Assembly: GCF_020523825.1 (NCBI RefSeq)
Contig: NZ_JAJALK010000001.1
Span: 620,001 to 684,000 of the forward strand
DNA: 64,000 nt
Origin: Methylobacterium brachiatum
GTDB taxonomy: Bacteria > Pseudomonadota > Alphaproteobacteria > Rhizobiales > Beijerinckiaceae
Direction: 5' to 3'
Every line of letters starts with the position of its first letter. The first letter of the stretch is position 1. Both the position numbers and the translations under genes were made by a program. The notes under the pieces are model-generated. The model did no database searches, was not told where the DNA came from, and was given only the letters and a program-made list of their open reading frames with translations. Positions 49,552 to 59,155 of the stretch are shown here, one piece after another.

Positions 49552-50606
49552 CGGGCCGCGCCCTCCGGCACCGACCGGCTGATCCATTTGGCGAGCAGCG
49601 GCCCGGTGAGCAGCACCACGAACAGGCGCAGGGTCTGCACGGCCAGGACGAAGGACACGTCCGCCTTCGAGCCGACCGCGATGATCGCAACCGAATCGAG
49701 GCCGCCCGGGCTCGTGGCCAGCACGGCGGTGAGCAGGTCGATCGGCAGCAGGAAGGTCAGGCCCCAGCCCCAGGCGGCGCAGAGCGCGATCACCGAGAAG
49801 GTCGCCGCCAGGATGCCGGGCAGCGCCGAGAGGGTGAGCCGCAGGGTCTCGCGGGTGAAGCGCAGGCCGACATAGATGCCGATGCAGGCATAGGCGAGTT
49901 CGAGGATCGTCACCGGCAGAGACATCCGCACCAGGCCGCTGGCATGGAGCAGGCTGCCGAGCACCATCGGGCCGACCTGCGCGCCCGCCGGGATCCGCAG
50001 GGCCAGGGCCGCGCCGGCCCCGACCACCGCGACCGCCAGCGTGGCGAGCAGCGAGAGCGGACCGGTCACCTCGACCGCGCCGGCGGCGGCGCCCGGAACC
50101 GGCGCCTCCATCAGGAAGCGGGCGGCGAGCGAGGCCGAGAACACCACCGCGGCGACGCGGACATATTGCATGAAGGCGACGAGGCGCGGATCCGCGCCGA
50201 AATCCTCGGCCATCGCCACCATGGCGGACGCGCCGCCGGGGGACGACCCCCAGGCCGCCGTGGTGCCGGGCAGGACCCGCAGCCGGGTCAGGACCCAGCC
50301 GACGAGCCCGCTCGCCGCCACCGTCACCAGCACGACCGCCACGATCAGCGGCCCGTCATCCAACAGGGTCTGGGCGATCTGCCCGGTCACCGCGTGGGCC
50401 ACCAGGCAGCCGATCATCGCCTGCGCGGCGTTGAAGGCGAAGCGCGGCACGTGCAGCCGGGAGCCGGCGACCCCGAAGGCGATCGCCGCGATCATCGGGC
50501 CGAGCAGCAGCGCTGCGGGGAAGCCCGCCTGCAGCAGGCCATACGAGACGGCTGCCGACGCGACGGCGAGGGCGGCCCATAGGCCGAGGGTGCGGGAGGA
50601 GGGCAA
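49548..50606 (-). CDS. AbrB-family (ammonia monooxygenase-like) membrane protein
   Basis: 352 residues with about ten membrane helices and two-fold repeats: FPAALLLGPMIAAIAFGVAG, AQAMIGCLVAHAVTG, LPGTTAAWGSSPGGASAMVAMAEDFGADPRLVAFMQYVRV. This is the PF05145 family, often labelled 'AbrB transcriptional regulator' or 'ammonia monooxygenase' without evidence; it is a membrane protein. TTG 50606 is the apparent start. It is coupled to dgkA. Confidence 0.88.
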   Translation of the reverse strand: MPSSRTLGLWAALAVASAAVSYGLLQAGFPAALLLGPMIAAIAFGVAGSRLHVPRFAFNAAQAMIGCLVAHAVTGQIAQTLLDDGPLIVAVVLVTVAASGLVGWVLTRLRVLPGTTAAWGSSPGGASAMVAMAEDFGADPRLVAFMQYVRVAAVVFSASLAARFLMEAPVPGAAAGAVEVTGPLSLLATLAVAVVGAGAALALRIPAGAQVGPMVLGSLLHASGLVRMSLPVTILELAYACIGIYVGLRFTRETLRLTLSALPGILAATFSVIALCAAWGWGLTFLLPIDLLTAVLATSPGGLDSVAIIAVGSKADVSFVLAVQTLRLFVVLLTGPLLAKWISRSVPEGAAR

Positions 50607-50815
50607 GGCGACCGGTGGGGATTCACCCGCACTGATTGCCGGGCGTGAGGGCCGCTACACCGCAATATGGGCCCTGTCACGGCAAAGATTCGTTTTGGGA
50701 ATGCCGATGTCAGGGTCGGCAAGGTCCGGTGTTCGCGTGGGGTTGCGTGAACCCGTTTCTCTCAAGCTGAAGCATTTCGACCGCTTCGGGCTCGCCCCAT
50801 AGCTTATCCCACCCC

Positions 50816-50930
50816 CCCTCATCCTGAGGTGCCGAAGCGAAGCGGAGGCCTCGAAGGAGGCCTCCAGCCGGCCGCCCGATCCCTGGAGGGCTCCTTCGAG
50901 GCTCGCTGCCCTCGCGCCTCAGGATGAGGG
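50816..50930. repeat. Interspersed palindromic intergenic repeat, copy 2
   Basis: 115 bp bounded by CCCTCATCCTGAGG and CCTCAGGATGAGGG. It shares arms and the internal GGAGGCCTCGAAGGAGG / CTCCTTCGAGG pairing with copy 1 at 6711-6823, which lies in a different gene context. It fills the 358-base gap 50607-50964; the remainder of the gap (50607-50815) shows no gene and should hold the dgkA-operon promoter. Confidence 0.82.
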
Positions 50931-50964
50931 AATTGGATTGGAAGGGTGCCGATCAGGAACGGCC

Positions 50965-52455
50965 TTACGGTCCCTTTCTGATGTCTCCAAAAGCCGCATC
51001 CAGCCGGCCACTTGCCGCCGCGAGCGCGGAGCGGCGATCGGCCAGCCAGGTCCGGTCGGCGTCGAGGCGCGTCCGGGCGGAAGCGAGCATGCGCCGGACC
51101 TCCGCGGGTTGCGGGCCGCCGAGTCCCTTGGCGGCCTCGATCATGCCGCGGGCCGACAGGGCGGCCCGGAACCGGGCCTCGTCGAGGGGCAGGTCCGGCG
51201 TCAGCCCCGAGCCGGCCGCGGCCTCCGCGTAGATCCGCTTCACCTCGGCGAAAGGCAGGTCGGCCGGGCGCAGATCGTGGCTGCGGCCGTAGCTGACTAG
51301 CTCGGAGGCGAAATGGTGCCCCAGCCGGAACGGCACGTCGGCCTCGCGCTGGAGCGTGTCGGCGAGCTCCGTGGTGGTGGAATAATCCGCCGCAACCTCG
51401 TCGGCGGCCCGGTCGCGGTCGATCACCAGCCCGTCGAGCACGCGGGCCCAGCGCCGGCAGGTCTCGGCCGCCTCGGAGACCGTCCGGCCCGGCGGCTCGG
51501 CCTGGTTGCGCTTGTAGTCCGGCATACCGGACTCGACGTTGTGGGCCATGATGACGAAGGCCTGCGCGGCACCGACCACGTCGCTGGCCTTCATGCGCAG
51601 GCTGTAGAGCGCCACCGGATTGCGCTTCTGCGGCATGATGCTGCTCGGGCCGGTCAGTGCGCCCTCGCGCAGCAGGATCCATGGCCGGGTCTGGTGATAC
51701 TGCGCGTAGAGATCCTGCGCGAAGCTGCCGGCCGTGGTGGCGAGGTTGGCGGACAGGTCGGTCAGCTCGAGGCCGAGATCCATCGGGGCGAGCTGGCCGG
51801 CATCGTAGCTGTTCTCCACCGGCGCATCGAAGCCCAGCAGCCCGGCGAGGCGGGCGCGATCGACCGGGAAGCTCGAGGTGCCGAGCGCCGCGGCGCCCAG
51901 CGGCGACAGGTTCACGCGCGCCCAGCTCTCCCGCAGGCGATCGGCGTCGCGGGCCAGCGCCCCGGCATAGCCAAGCAGGTAATGGCCGAGCGTCGTCGGC
52001 TGCGCCTGCACGCCGTTGGTGTAGGCGGGGACGATCGTGTCGGCCTCCCGCTCGGCGACGGCCAGCAGGGCGGCGCGGGTCTTGTCCAGGGCCTCGGCGA
52101 GGTCGAGCAGCCGGTCCCGCTGGTCGAGCTTCAGCACGGTCGGGATGATGTCCTGCCGGCTGCGGCCGGAATGCATCCGGGTCGCGTCCGGGCCGGCGAT
52201 CGCGGTGATCAGCGGCTCGATCCGCAGGTAATCATCCGGCCGCTCGGCCCCCGGCTTGGCGGCCTCCGCGGCGACCTGGTCGAGGGCCCGGGCGATCCGC
52301 GCCCCGAGATCCCGCGGGACGATGCCGGCCTCCACGGTCATCACCAGGGAAGCGCGGTCGATGGCGTCGATCCGGGCGAAGGTATCTTGGGAGGCGGCGA
52401 GGGTCGTCGCGGGGGTGAGGAGGGCGACCAGGGTCGCGATCAGTCTGCGCCGCAT
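50965..52455 (-). CDS. Exported argininosuccinate lyase-like protein
   Basis: 496 residues from ATG 52455. It begins with a signal peptide (MRRRLIATLVALLTPATTLAAS). The mature part is an aspartase/fumarase-superfamily lyase: HSGRSRQDIIP (95-105), QPTTLGHYLLGY (152-163) and the signature GPSSIMPQKRNP (269-280), close to argininosuccinate lyase (GSSIMPQKKNP). A secreted form is unusual, since ArgH is cytoplasmic. The substrate in the periplasm is unknown. The upstream frame to 52530 lacks the signal context. Confidence 0.86.
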   Translation of the reverse strand: MRRRLIATLVALLTPATTLAASQDTFARIDAIDRASLVMTVEAGIVPRDLGARIARALDQVAAEAAKPGAERPDDYLRIEPLITAIAGPDATRMHSGRSRQDIIPTVLKLDQRDRLLDLAEALDKTRAALLAVAEREADTIVPAYTNGVQAQPTTLGHYLLGYAGALARDADRLRESWARVNLSPLGAAALGTSSFPVDRARLAGLLGFDAPVENSYDAGQLAPMDLGLELTDLSANLATTAGSFAQDLYAQYHQTRPWILLREGALTGPSSIMPQKRNPVALYSLRMKASDVVGAAQAFVIMAHNVESGMPDYKRNQAEPPGRTVSEAAETCRRWARVLDGLVIDRDRAADEVAADYSTTTELADTLQREADVPFRLGHHFASELVSYGRSHDLRPADLPFAEVKRIYAEAAAGSGLTPDLPLDEARFRAALSARGMIEAAKGLGGPQPAEVRRMLASARTRLDADRTWLADRRSALAAASGRLDAAFGDIRKGP

Positions 52456-52598
52456 GCACGTGCTCCTATGCGCCGCCGTTTCGCGCCGGCGAGGGCATTC
52501 TGTTCGATCCGGCGTGTAATCACACATCACAATCCGGCTTGGGGGCGGGGAAGGCGACTATTCGGACGTCTTCGGCATGCCGGCAGCTGCATGAATCA

Positions 52599-52718
52599 CC
52601 CCGTCATTCCGGGGCGCCGCAGGCGAGCCCGGAATCCAGATCCGCCGACACTGTACGACCTAGCTCGACCTGTGTTTCTGAATTCCGGGCTCCGCTTCGC
52701 GGCCCCGGAATGACGGGG
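52599..52718. repeat. Palindromic repeat element (GTCATTCCGG family)
   Basis: Inverted arms CCCCGTCATTCCGGGGCGCC (from 52599) and CGGCCCCGGAATGACGGGG-type (ending 52718), with internal AGGCGAGCCCGGAATCC pairing with GAATTCCGGGCTCCGC. It is 120 bp and able to fold into a long hairpin. Resembles the well-known non-coding palindromes of Hyphomicrobiales. It occupies most of the 305-base gap 52456-52760. Confidence 0.8.
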
Positions 52719-52760
52719 CGGGCCGACGAATGCCGTGCCCCAGAACCCAAACCTAAAAAC

Positions 52761-53690
52761 CTATGCCGCCCCGTCCCGGCAGGCCGCGGTGCCGGCGGGC
52801 GCGTGCGCGCGAAAGAACGCCGCGAGGTTCGCGAGGCCCGGGGCGCGGGGGTCGCTCGCCCGCCAGGCCAGCGCGATGGTGCGGCCGGGGCCATCGACAT
52901 CGAAGGCCCGGGTGACGGTCAGGCCGGTCGGGTCGGGGCCGGGGGGCACGGCGAGCGCCGGCAGCAGGGTGTAGCCGCTCCCGGCCGCCACCATCGAGCG
53001 CAGGGTCTCCAGGCTGGTGGCGTGGCGCCCGACCGAGGAGCCCGCACCGCAGGCCGCGATCGCCTGGTCGCGCAGGCAATTGCCTTCGTCGAGGAGCAGC
53101 AGGTCCGGCCCGGCGATCTCGGTGGCCGAGAGGGCGCCGCCGCGGGCGAGCGCGTGCTCGGCCGGGCAGGCGAGCCAGAACGGCTCGACGAAGAGCGGCG
53201 CCACCGCCAGTCCGACCGGGGGCAGGGGCAGGGAAACCAGGGCGGCGTCGATGCGCCCGTCGCGCAGGCCTTCGACGATCTCGGCGGTGCGCGATTCCGA
53301 CAGGGACAGCGTCAGCAGCGGGTATTGCTGACGCAGCGGCCGCAGCACCAGCGGAAAGAAGTAGGGGCCGAGCGTCTGGATCGCGGCCAGGACCAGCCGG
53401 CCGGTGAGCGGCGAGCCGCGGCCCTCGGTGGCGAGCGCCAAGAGCCGCTGGGCCTCGGCCAGGACGATGCGCGACTGCCGGACGATCCCCTGGCCGGCCT
53501 CGGTGAGCAGCACCCGGCGGTTCGAGCGCTCGAACAAGGTGAGCCCGAGGGTCGCTTCCAGCTTACGGACCTGCACGCTCAGGGTCGGCTGGCTGACGTT
53601 GCACCGCTCGGCGGCCCGGCCGAAATGGCCCTCATCGGCGACCGCGACGACATATTCCAGGTCGCGAAGTGACAGACCGGCCAGGTTCAT
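52761..53690 (-). CDS. oxyR: LysR-family regulator OxyR
   Basis: 309 residues from ATG 53690. The N-terminal HTH is LRDLEYVVAVADEGHFGRAAERCNVSQPTLSVQVRKLE. The regulatory domain keeps the two redox cysteines, C205 and C214 in LLDEGNCLRDQAIAACG, with the same 9-residue spacing as C199/C208 of E. coli OxyR. It senses hydrogen peroxide and controls antioxidant genes. It is divergent from katA, its likely target. Confidence 0.94.
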   Translation of the reverse strand: MNLAGLSLRDLEYVVAVADEGHFGRAAERCNVSQPTLSVQVRKLEATLGLTLFERSNRRVLLTEAGQGIVRQSRIVLAEAQRLLALATEGRGSPLTGRLVLAAIQTLGPYFFPLVLRPLRQQYPLLTLSLSESRTAEIVEGLRDGRIDAALVSLPLPPVGLAVAPLFVEPFWLACPAEHALARGGALSATEIAGPDLLLLDEGNCLRDQAIAACGAGSSVGRHATSLETLRSMVAAGSGYTLLPALAVPPGPDPTGLTVTRAFDVDGPGRTIALAWRASDPRAPGLANLAAFFRAHAPAGTAACRDGAA

Positions 53691-53703
53691 AGGCTGCGTC
53701 TAT
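53689..53703. promoter_or_regulatory. oxyR: OxyR-type half-site at the oxyR start
   Basis: ATAG-N7-CTAT, which matches the outer bases of the ATAGntnnnanCTAT OxyR element. It overlaps the oxyR start codon and lies 125 bases upstream of katA. Binding there would fit negative autoregulation and activation of katA. The inner bases and the second half-site (53711-53725) match poorly. Confidence 0.4.
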
Positions 53704-53827
53704 CACGGCGTTTGCGACGATGCATTAGCCAAGGGGCCTGGAGCGGTCCATAACCTCGTTGGAACGGTTTCAGTCTGGCGAGTCGGCCCCATATGCCGCT
53801 CACGGACTTCACGGAGAGACGAGACGC

Positions 53828-55417
53828 ATGAGCGATCAACGCCCGATCCTGACCACCCGCCAGGGCCATCCGGTCCGCGACAACCAGAGCACCCGCACGG
53901 TCGGTGAGCGGGGTCCCGCGACGCTCGAGAATTACCAGTTCATCGAGAAGATCACCCATTTCGACCGTGAGCGGATCCCGGAGCGCGTCGTGCACGCCCG
54001 CGGCGCCGGCGCCCACGGCTGGTTCGAGGCCTACGGCAAGATCGGCGACGAGCCGGCTTCCAAGTACACCCGTGCCCGGGTGCTGAACGAGACCGGCGTG
54101 AAGACGCCGATGTTCGTGCGCTTCTCCACCGTGGCCGGCGCCAAGGAGAGCCCGGAGACCGAGCGCGACCCGCGCGGCTTCGCGGTGAAGTTCAAGACCG
54201 TCGATGGCAACTGGGACCTGGTTGGCAACAACCTCAAGGTGTTCTTCATCCGGGACGCCATCAAGTTCCCCGACATGATCCACGCGTTCAAGCCGGATCC
54301 GGTGACCAACCGCCAGGAGGCTTGGCGCTTCTTCGACTTCGTGGCCCAGCACCCCGAGTCGATCCACATGGTGACGCACCTCAAGTCGCCCTGGGGCATT
54401 CCCGCCAACTATCGCGAGATGGAAGGCTCGGGCGTCAACACCTACAAGCTGGTCAACGACCAGGGCGAGGCCGTGCTCTGCAAGTTCCATTGGGAGCCGA
54501 AGCAGGGTGTCCGCAACCTGACCTCGCAGCAGGCCTCCGAGATCCAGGCCAAGGATGTCGGCCACGCGACCCGCGACCTGTACGACAACATCAAGGCCGG
54601 CAACTTCCCCGAGTGGGAATTCTGCGTGCAGATCATGCCGGACGGCCCGAACGAGCACCTGTCGTTCGATCCGCTGGACGACACGAAGCTGTGGCCGGTG
54701 GACCAGTTCCCGCTGCTGCCGGTGGGCCGCATGGTGCTCGACCGGGTGCCGGACAACTTCTTCGCCGAGGTCGAGCAGTCGGCCTTCGGCACCGGCGTGC
54801 TGGTCGACGGCATCGACTTCTCGGACGACAAGATGCTGCAGGGCCGGACCCTGTCCTACTCGGATACCCAGCGCTACCGCGTCGGCGCCAACTACCTGCA
54901 GCTGCCGATCAACGCGCCGCAGCCCGGCGTGAAGGTCTACTCGAACCAGCGGGACGGCCAGATGACCTACACGGTCGACGGGACCGGCCCGAACAAGCAC
55001 ATCAACTACGAGCCCTCGACCCTGGCCGAGGGCCTGCGCGAGGCCCCGAAGCCGGCCAAGGACTACCACCAGCCGGTGCAGGGCCAGCTCGGCCGCTACC
55101 AGACCTCGCGTACCGAGGACGACTACACCCAGGCCGGCGTCCGGTACCGCTCGTTCCAGGATTGGGAGCGCGAGGACCTGATCGCCAACCTCGTGGCCGA
55201 TATGAAGCAGTGCCCCGAGCCGATCCAGCTGCGGATGGTCTGGCACTTCTGGCACGCGGACGAGGATTACGGCCGCCGCGTCGCCGAGGGTGCGGGCATC
55301 GATCTGGAGAAGGCCAAGGCCCTGCCGCCGCTGCCGGGCCGCGCCGCCCCGCACAAGCGCCTGCAGGCCGAGACCTACACCGACGGCTCCCAGGCCCACC
55401 GGGTCGCCGCGGAGTAA
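53828..55417 (+). CDS. katA: Catalase (monofunctional haem type)
   Basis: 529 residues from ATG 53828. The distal His is H56 in [16 protein letters not shown]; the haem face motif is [24 protein letters not shown]; the proximal Tyr lies in [12 protein letters not shown]. It destroys hydrogen peroxide in the cytoplasm. It has the length of clade 3 catalases with a short C-terminal extension. The 137-base divergent gap with oxyR should contain its regulated promoter, and a strong terminator follows. Confidence 0.97.
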   Translation: MSDQRPILTTRQGHPVRDNQSTRTVGERGPATLENYQFIEKITHFDRERIPERVVHARGAGAHGWFEAYGKIGDEPASKYTRARVLNETGVKTPMFVRFSTVAGAKESPETERDPRGFAVKFKTVDGNWDLVGNNLKVFFIRDAIKFPDMIHAFKPDPVTNRQEAWRFFDFVAQHPESIHMVTHLKSPWGIPANYREMEGSGVNTYKLVNDQGEAVLCKFHWEPKQGVRNLTSQQASEIQAKDVGHATRDLYDNIKAGNFPEWEFCVQIMPDGPNEHLSFDPLDDTKLWPVDQFPLLPVGRMVLDRVPDNFFAEVEQSAFGTGVLVDGIDFSDDKMLQGRTLSYSDTQRYRVGANYLQLPINAPQPGVKVYSNQRDGQMTYTVDGTGPNKHINYEPSTLAEGLREAPKPAKDYHQPVQGQLGRYQTSRTEDDYTQAGVRYRSFQDWEREDLIANLVADMKQCPEPIQLRMVWHFWHADEDYGRRVAEGAGIDLEKAKALPPLPGRAAPHKRLQAETYTDGSQAHRVAAE

Positions 55418-55454
55418 GTTTTTTACGCAGCGCCGAACCGGCCTGGACTGAATG

Positions 55455-55492
55455 AAGGCCCCGCGGGTGCGAACCCGCGGGGCCTTTCTTTT
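55455..55492 (+). terminator. Rho-independent terminator of katA
   Basis: 13-bp perfect stem AAGGCCCCGCGGG / CCCGCGGGGCCTT with loop TGCGAA, followed by TTTCTTTT. It lies 38 bases after the katA stop. Confidence 0.92.
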
Positions 55493-55519
55493 GGCCGCAT
55501 CGCGAAGCGCCGTCCCCGC

Positions 55520-56048
55520 TCAAGGGCAACGGCGGCGGACGTGCCCCCGGCCGAGATAGGTCTGGGTCACCGGATCGTAGGTCCTGAAGCGGCGGGCGCA
55601 GGCCGCCACCGCGGCCGCGAGATCGGCCGGGTCCGTCTCGACCACGGGCGGCACGTCGGCGGGCGCCACGTAGACCGGGCGCCGGTAGACCCGCGGCGCG
55701 TAGACATAGGCGTCGTCGTAAAACGGATCGCCGAGATCGCCCCATAGGGTGACCCAGGCCGAAGCCGAGACCGAAGCCCGCGAGCCCGTAGCCGTAATAA
55801 TCGTCGTACCAGGGGCGATAGATATAGGGACGTCGGAACGCGAAGCCGGGCCGGTGGCCCCGCCAGCCGACGATGGCCGGGCCCGGCCGGACCGGCCCGA
55901 GGGGCCGTCCCCAGGCGCCGACCCGGGTCCCGATCCCGCCGTGGAAGCCGGGCCCGAACCCGCGCGCCTCGGCGCCCACAATCGTCAGTGGAAGCGCAAT
56001 GATCGCAGCTGCTACCAGTAGAAGCGAAGACTTGTCGATACGTGCCAT
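55520..56048 (-). pseudogene. BA14K-like secreted protein with apparent +1 frameshift
   Basis: The N-terminal part reads in one frame from ATG 56048: signal peptide (LLLVAAAIIALPLTIVGAEA), then a Gly/Pro/Arg-rich region ending GYGLAGFGLGFGLGHP. The C-terminal BA14K-like part (DPFYDDAYVYAPRVYRRPVYV, then CARRFRTYDPVTQTYLGRGHVRRRCP) is in another frame, reached by skipping one base near 55740-55750 (after CACCCTA). Together they form a normal BA14K-like protein. The gene is either broken, carries a sequencing error in a G-rich stretch, or is recoded. Confidence 0.75.
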
Positions 56049-56237
56049 GCCGTTCACCCGAAGCAACGCGCCGGTCCCGCGCAGAAGCGGACTCGGCGCA
56101 ATAGTTCGGGTTATCCCGGCCCGGCCGCTTCTCGCGTCAAGAGTTCTCGGCGCACCTGTCAGGCCACGCGAACTTCACTGTCGCGCGGACAGGCAATTGA
56201 CGAGGGAAGGGCTGCTCTGCGGCGTCCGCCGCCTCGA

Positions 56238-57464
56238 TCAGCGGCCGCCGGCCGGCAGCGGCGGCTGAAGCGGCGCGCTGCCCGGATCCGGCGCGGCGGC
56301 GCTGACCTTGCGGTCGCGGCCGGCGGCCTGCCCGACCAGGATCGCCGCGATGGCGATGGTGACGAACAGGGCGCCCGGCAGCCCCCAGCCGCCGGTCGCC
56401 TCGTGGGCGAGCCCGAAGGCGAGGGGGCCGAGGCAGGCGCCGGTATAGCCGATGCCCTGCGCCATGGCCGACAGCCCGGCGGCGCTGGCGGCATCCGCGG
56501 CGCGCAGGACGATCAGGGTCAGCCCCAGGCCGAAGCAGCCGCCGATGCCGAAGCCGAGCGCGCAGGCGGCGGGGATGCGCAGAGCCTCGGAGCCGTAGGC
56601 GAGCACCAGGAAGGATGCCGCCGTGAGCCCCGGAATGGCGACGATCCAGGCCCGCTGGTCCCGCGCCCGAGCGGCCAGCATGGCAGTGAGCAGCGCGCCG
56701 GGCGCCTGGATCAGCGTCATCAGCGAGGCGTAGAGGCCGGCATCGAGCGCCGAGAGGCCGCGCGCCTGGAGCAGCAGCGGCAGCCAGCCGAACAGGGTGT
56801 AGGCGAGCGAGGATTGCAGGCCCATGAAGCCCGTGACCCACCAGGCGAGCGGATCGCGCAGGAGACGTCCGGCGGACGGCGCCCGGGTCGAGGCCGTGCG
56901 GCGGGCGAACGGGATCCACAGGAAGGCGGCCACCAGCGCCGGCAATGCCCAGACAGCCAGCGCCGAGGGCCATCCGCCGCCGAGCGCGTGCTCCACCGGC
57001 ACGGCGGCGCCCGCGCCCGCGGCCGCGCCGAGGCACAGGGTCATGGTGTAGAGGCCGGTCATCAGGCCGCCGCTACCGGCGAAGTCGCGCTTCACCAGGG
57101 CCGGCAGGAGCACGTTGTCGAGCCCGATCCCGATGGCGGCGAGCGCCGTCCCGACGAAGAGGGGCCCGAGGCCGCCGAGCCCGCGCAGGGTCAGGCCTGC
57201 GGCGAGGATCGTGGCGCCCACGAGCACGGCGAGATCGGGCCCGATCCGGCGGATCAGCGGCGCCGCCAGGGCGCAGGCGATGCCGAGGCACAGGACCGGC
57301 AGGGTGGTGAGGATCGCGGCGCCCCCCGCGCTGAGACCGGTGCTCTCCCGGATCGTCGCCAGCAGCGGGCCGATCGTGCTCAGCGCCGGGCGCAGGTTGA
57401 ACGCCACCAGCATCAGCGCGAGCCCCAGCAGGATCCGGCCCGGGGCCGTACGCTCGGGGCTCAT
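56238..57464 (-). CDS. CynX/NimT family MFS transporter
   Basis: 408 residues from ATG 57464, which overlaps the lnt stop (ATGA). Twelve membrane helices; LLGLALMLVAFNLRPALSTIGPLLATIRESTGLSAGGAAILTTLPVLCLGIACALAAPLIRRIG is the CynX/NimT opening. The family includes cyanate and nitroimidazole transporters; the substrate here is unknown. It is translationally coupled to lnt at the end of the miaB-lnt block. Confidence 0.9.
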   Translation of the reverse strand: MSPERTAPGRILLGLALMLVAFNLRPALSTIGPLLATIRESTGLSAGGAAILTTLPVLCLGIACALAAPLIRRIGPDLAVLVGATILAAGLTLRGLGGLGPLFVGTALAAIGIGLDNVLLPALVKRDFAGSGGLMTGLYTMTLCLGAAAGAGAAVPVEHALGGGWPSALAVWALPALVAAFLWIPFARRTASTRAPSAGRLLRDPLAWWVTGFMGLQSSLAYTLFGWLPLLLQARGLSALDAGLYASLMTLIQAPGALLTAMLAARARDQRAWIVAIPGLTAASFLVLAYGSEALRIPAACALGFGIGGCFGLGLTLIVLRAADAASAAGLSAMAQGIGYTGACLGPLAFGLAHEATGGWGLPGALFVTIAIAAILVGQAAGRDRKVSAAAPDPGSAPLQPPLPAGGR

Positions 57465-59131
57465 GCCCGCCGCCGGGCCGTGAGGGCGCCGCCCAGGCAG
57501 GCGGCCAGCATCAGCGCGAAGGCGGCGTCGCCGAGCTGCCCGTACAGGGTGCCGCCGACGATTCGGGCGGGCAGGTCGGCATCGAGCCAGCTTTCCTGAT
57601 CGAGCTCGGTCCGGGCGACGATCCGGCCATGGGGGTCGATCACGGCGGAGATCCCGGTATTGGCGTCGCGCACCAGCGGCAGGCCCTCCTCGACGGCCCG
57701 CAGCCGGGCCTGCGCCAGGTGCTGGCGCGGGCCCGGCGTGTCGCCGAACCAGGCATCGTTGGTGACGTTCAGGATCAGCCCAGGCGGCCGCGGCACGGAG
57801 GCGGCATTGGCCGGAAGGATCGCGTGCGGAAAAATCGCCTCGTAGCAGATCGTGGCCGCCACCGGGGGCAGGCCCGGCACCGCCAGGATCCGCTGGGCCG
57901 CCAGGGTGCCGGCCGAGAAGCCGCCGGGGATCGCCACGAACTGGCGCAGGCCGAGCGCACGCAGCGCGGCGTCGAGGGGGGCCGGCAGGTACTCGCCGAA
58001 CGGGACGAGATGGACCTTGTCGTAGGTGTCGGAGATCACGCCGTCCGGCCCGATCACCATGACGGCGTTGAAGTAGCGCAGGCGCTCGCCCGGCAGGGGC
58101 TCTTCGGCCCGGGCCGCACCGGTGACGAGCTGCTGCCCGGGCTTGAGGCCCGCCGCCACCTTGGCCAGGGCGTCGGGATCGCGCTGGATCAGGAACGGGA
58201 AGGCCGATTCCGGCCAGACGATATGGGTCGGCTCGGGCGCGCCGGCCTCGGTCGGGCGCTGGCTCAGCTCGATGTAGCGGTCGACGATGTCGGCGCGGTT
58301 CTCGGGCCGGAACTTGGCATCCTGCGGCAGGTTCGGCTGGACGAGGCGCAGGCGGACGCCCGCCACCACCGGATCGGGCGGCCCGAGGCGCACGGCCCCG
58401 TAGAGCGCCATGCCGATCAGCACGATCGCGGCGGCGGCGCTTGGCCCGAACCGGCTGCGCGGATGCGAGCCGGTGGCGAGGGTCGCCGGGGCGGCGCAGA
58501 TCAGCACCGCCAGCACGGTCAAGCCGTAGAGGCCGATCACGGCGCCCCATTGCATCAGCCAGAGGTTCTGGGCGAGCGCCATCCCGAGGGTGTTCCAGGG
58601 GAAGCCCGTGAACAGGTGGCCGCGCAGCCACTCGGCGGCGCCGATCCCGAAGGCGAGGGCGGCGATCCGGGCGGGGCCGCGCAGCCAGAGCAGGCCAGCG
58701 GCGCCGAACCCGGCGCCGTAGAACAGGCCGAGCGCGAAAGGCAGGCCGACGACGCCAAGCGGCATCGCCCAGAGGAACTCGTCGGCCTCCACCAGGAAGG
58801 CCTGTCCGAGCCACCACAGGCCGGCGGTGAGGTAGCCGAAGCCCCAGGCCCAGCCGACCACGAAACAGGGCCAGAGGCGCCGCGGGGCGGTCCGGTCCGC
58901 GGCCGCCCCGTCCATCAGCCAGACCGCCACCGACAGGGAGACGGTCAGGGCCGGCAGGAACCCGTAGGGCGGCATCGCCAGCGCGCCCAGCGCGCCGGCG
59001 AGCCAGGCGAGGCCGAGCCGGCGCCAGCCCTTCAGCCGGGCGATCGCCCGCACGAAGCCCGAGGCGGGGCGGCCGAGCGGGCTGCTCGGGGCGGCCACGT
59101 CCCGGGCGTGCCCCACGGTCAGGACCGCCAC
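57461..59131 (-). CDS. lnt: Apolipoprotein N-acyltransferase
   Basis: 556 residues from GTG 59131. N-terminal membrane helices are followed by a nitrilase-like periplasmic domain with the catalytic triad: Glu in [11 protein letters not shown], Lys in [14 protein letters not shown] and Cys in [11 protein letters not shown]. It adds the third acyl chain to lipoproteins. It is next to corC in the conserved miaB-ybeZ-ybeY-corC-lnt order. Confidence 0.95.
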   Translation of the reverse strand: MAVLTVGHARDVAAPSSPLGRPASGFVRAIARLKGWRRLGLAWLAGALGALAMPPYGFLPALTVSLSVAVWLMDGAAADRTAPRRLWPCFVVGWAWGFGYLTAGLWWLGQAFLVEADEFLWAMPLGVVGLPFALGLFYGAGFGAAGLLWLRGPARIAALAFGIGAAEWLRGHLFTGFPWNTLGMALAQNLWLMQWGAVIGLYGLTVLAVLICAAPATLATGSHPRSRFGPSAAAAIVLIGMALYGAVRLGPPDPVVAGVRLRLVQPNLPQDAKFRPENRADIVDRYIELSQRPTEAGAPEPTHIVWPESAFPFLIQRDPDALAKVAAGLKPGQQLVTGAARAEEPLPGERLRYFNAVMVIGPDGVISDTYDKVHLVPFGEYLPAPLDAALRALGLRQFVAIPGGFSAGTLAAQRILAVPGLPPVAATICYEAIFPHAILPANAASVPRPPGLILNVTNDAWFGDTPGPRQHLAQARLRAVEEGLPLVRDANTGISAVIDPHGRIVARTELDQESWLDADLPARIVGGTLYGQLGDAAFALMLAACLGGALTARRRA

Positions 59132-59155
59132 GCAGCACCCGTCACGCGAAGATCC

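Noticed and set aside
50965..50965. CRISPR-like repeat array considered for the palindromic elements
   Set aside because: Copies are tens of kb apart, with no regular spacers and no cas genes.
55002..55519. Continuation of the first frame of the BA14K-like gene into katA
   Set aside because: It lies antisense to catalase and its terminator; the conserved C-terminus is in the other frame.
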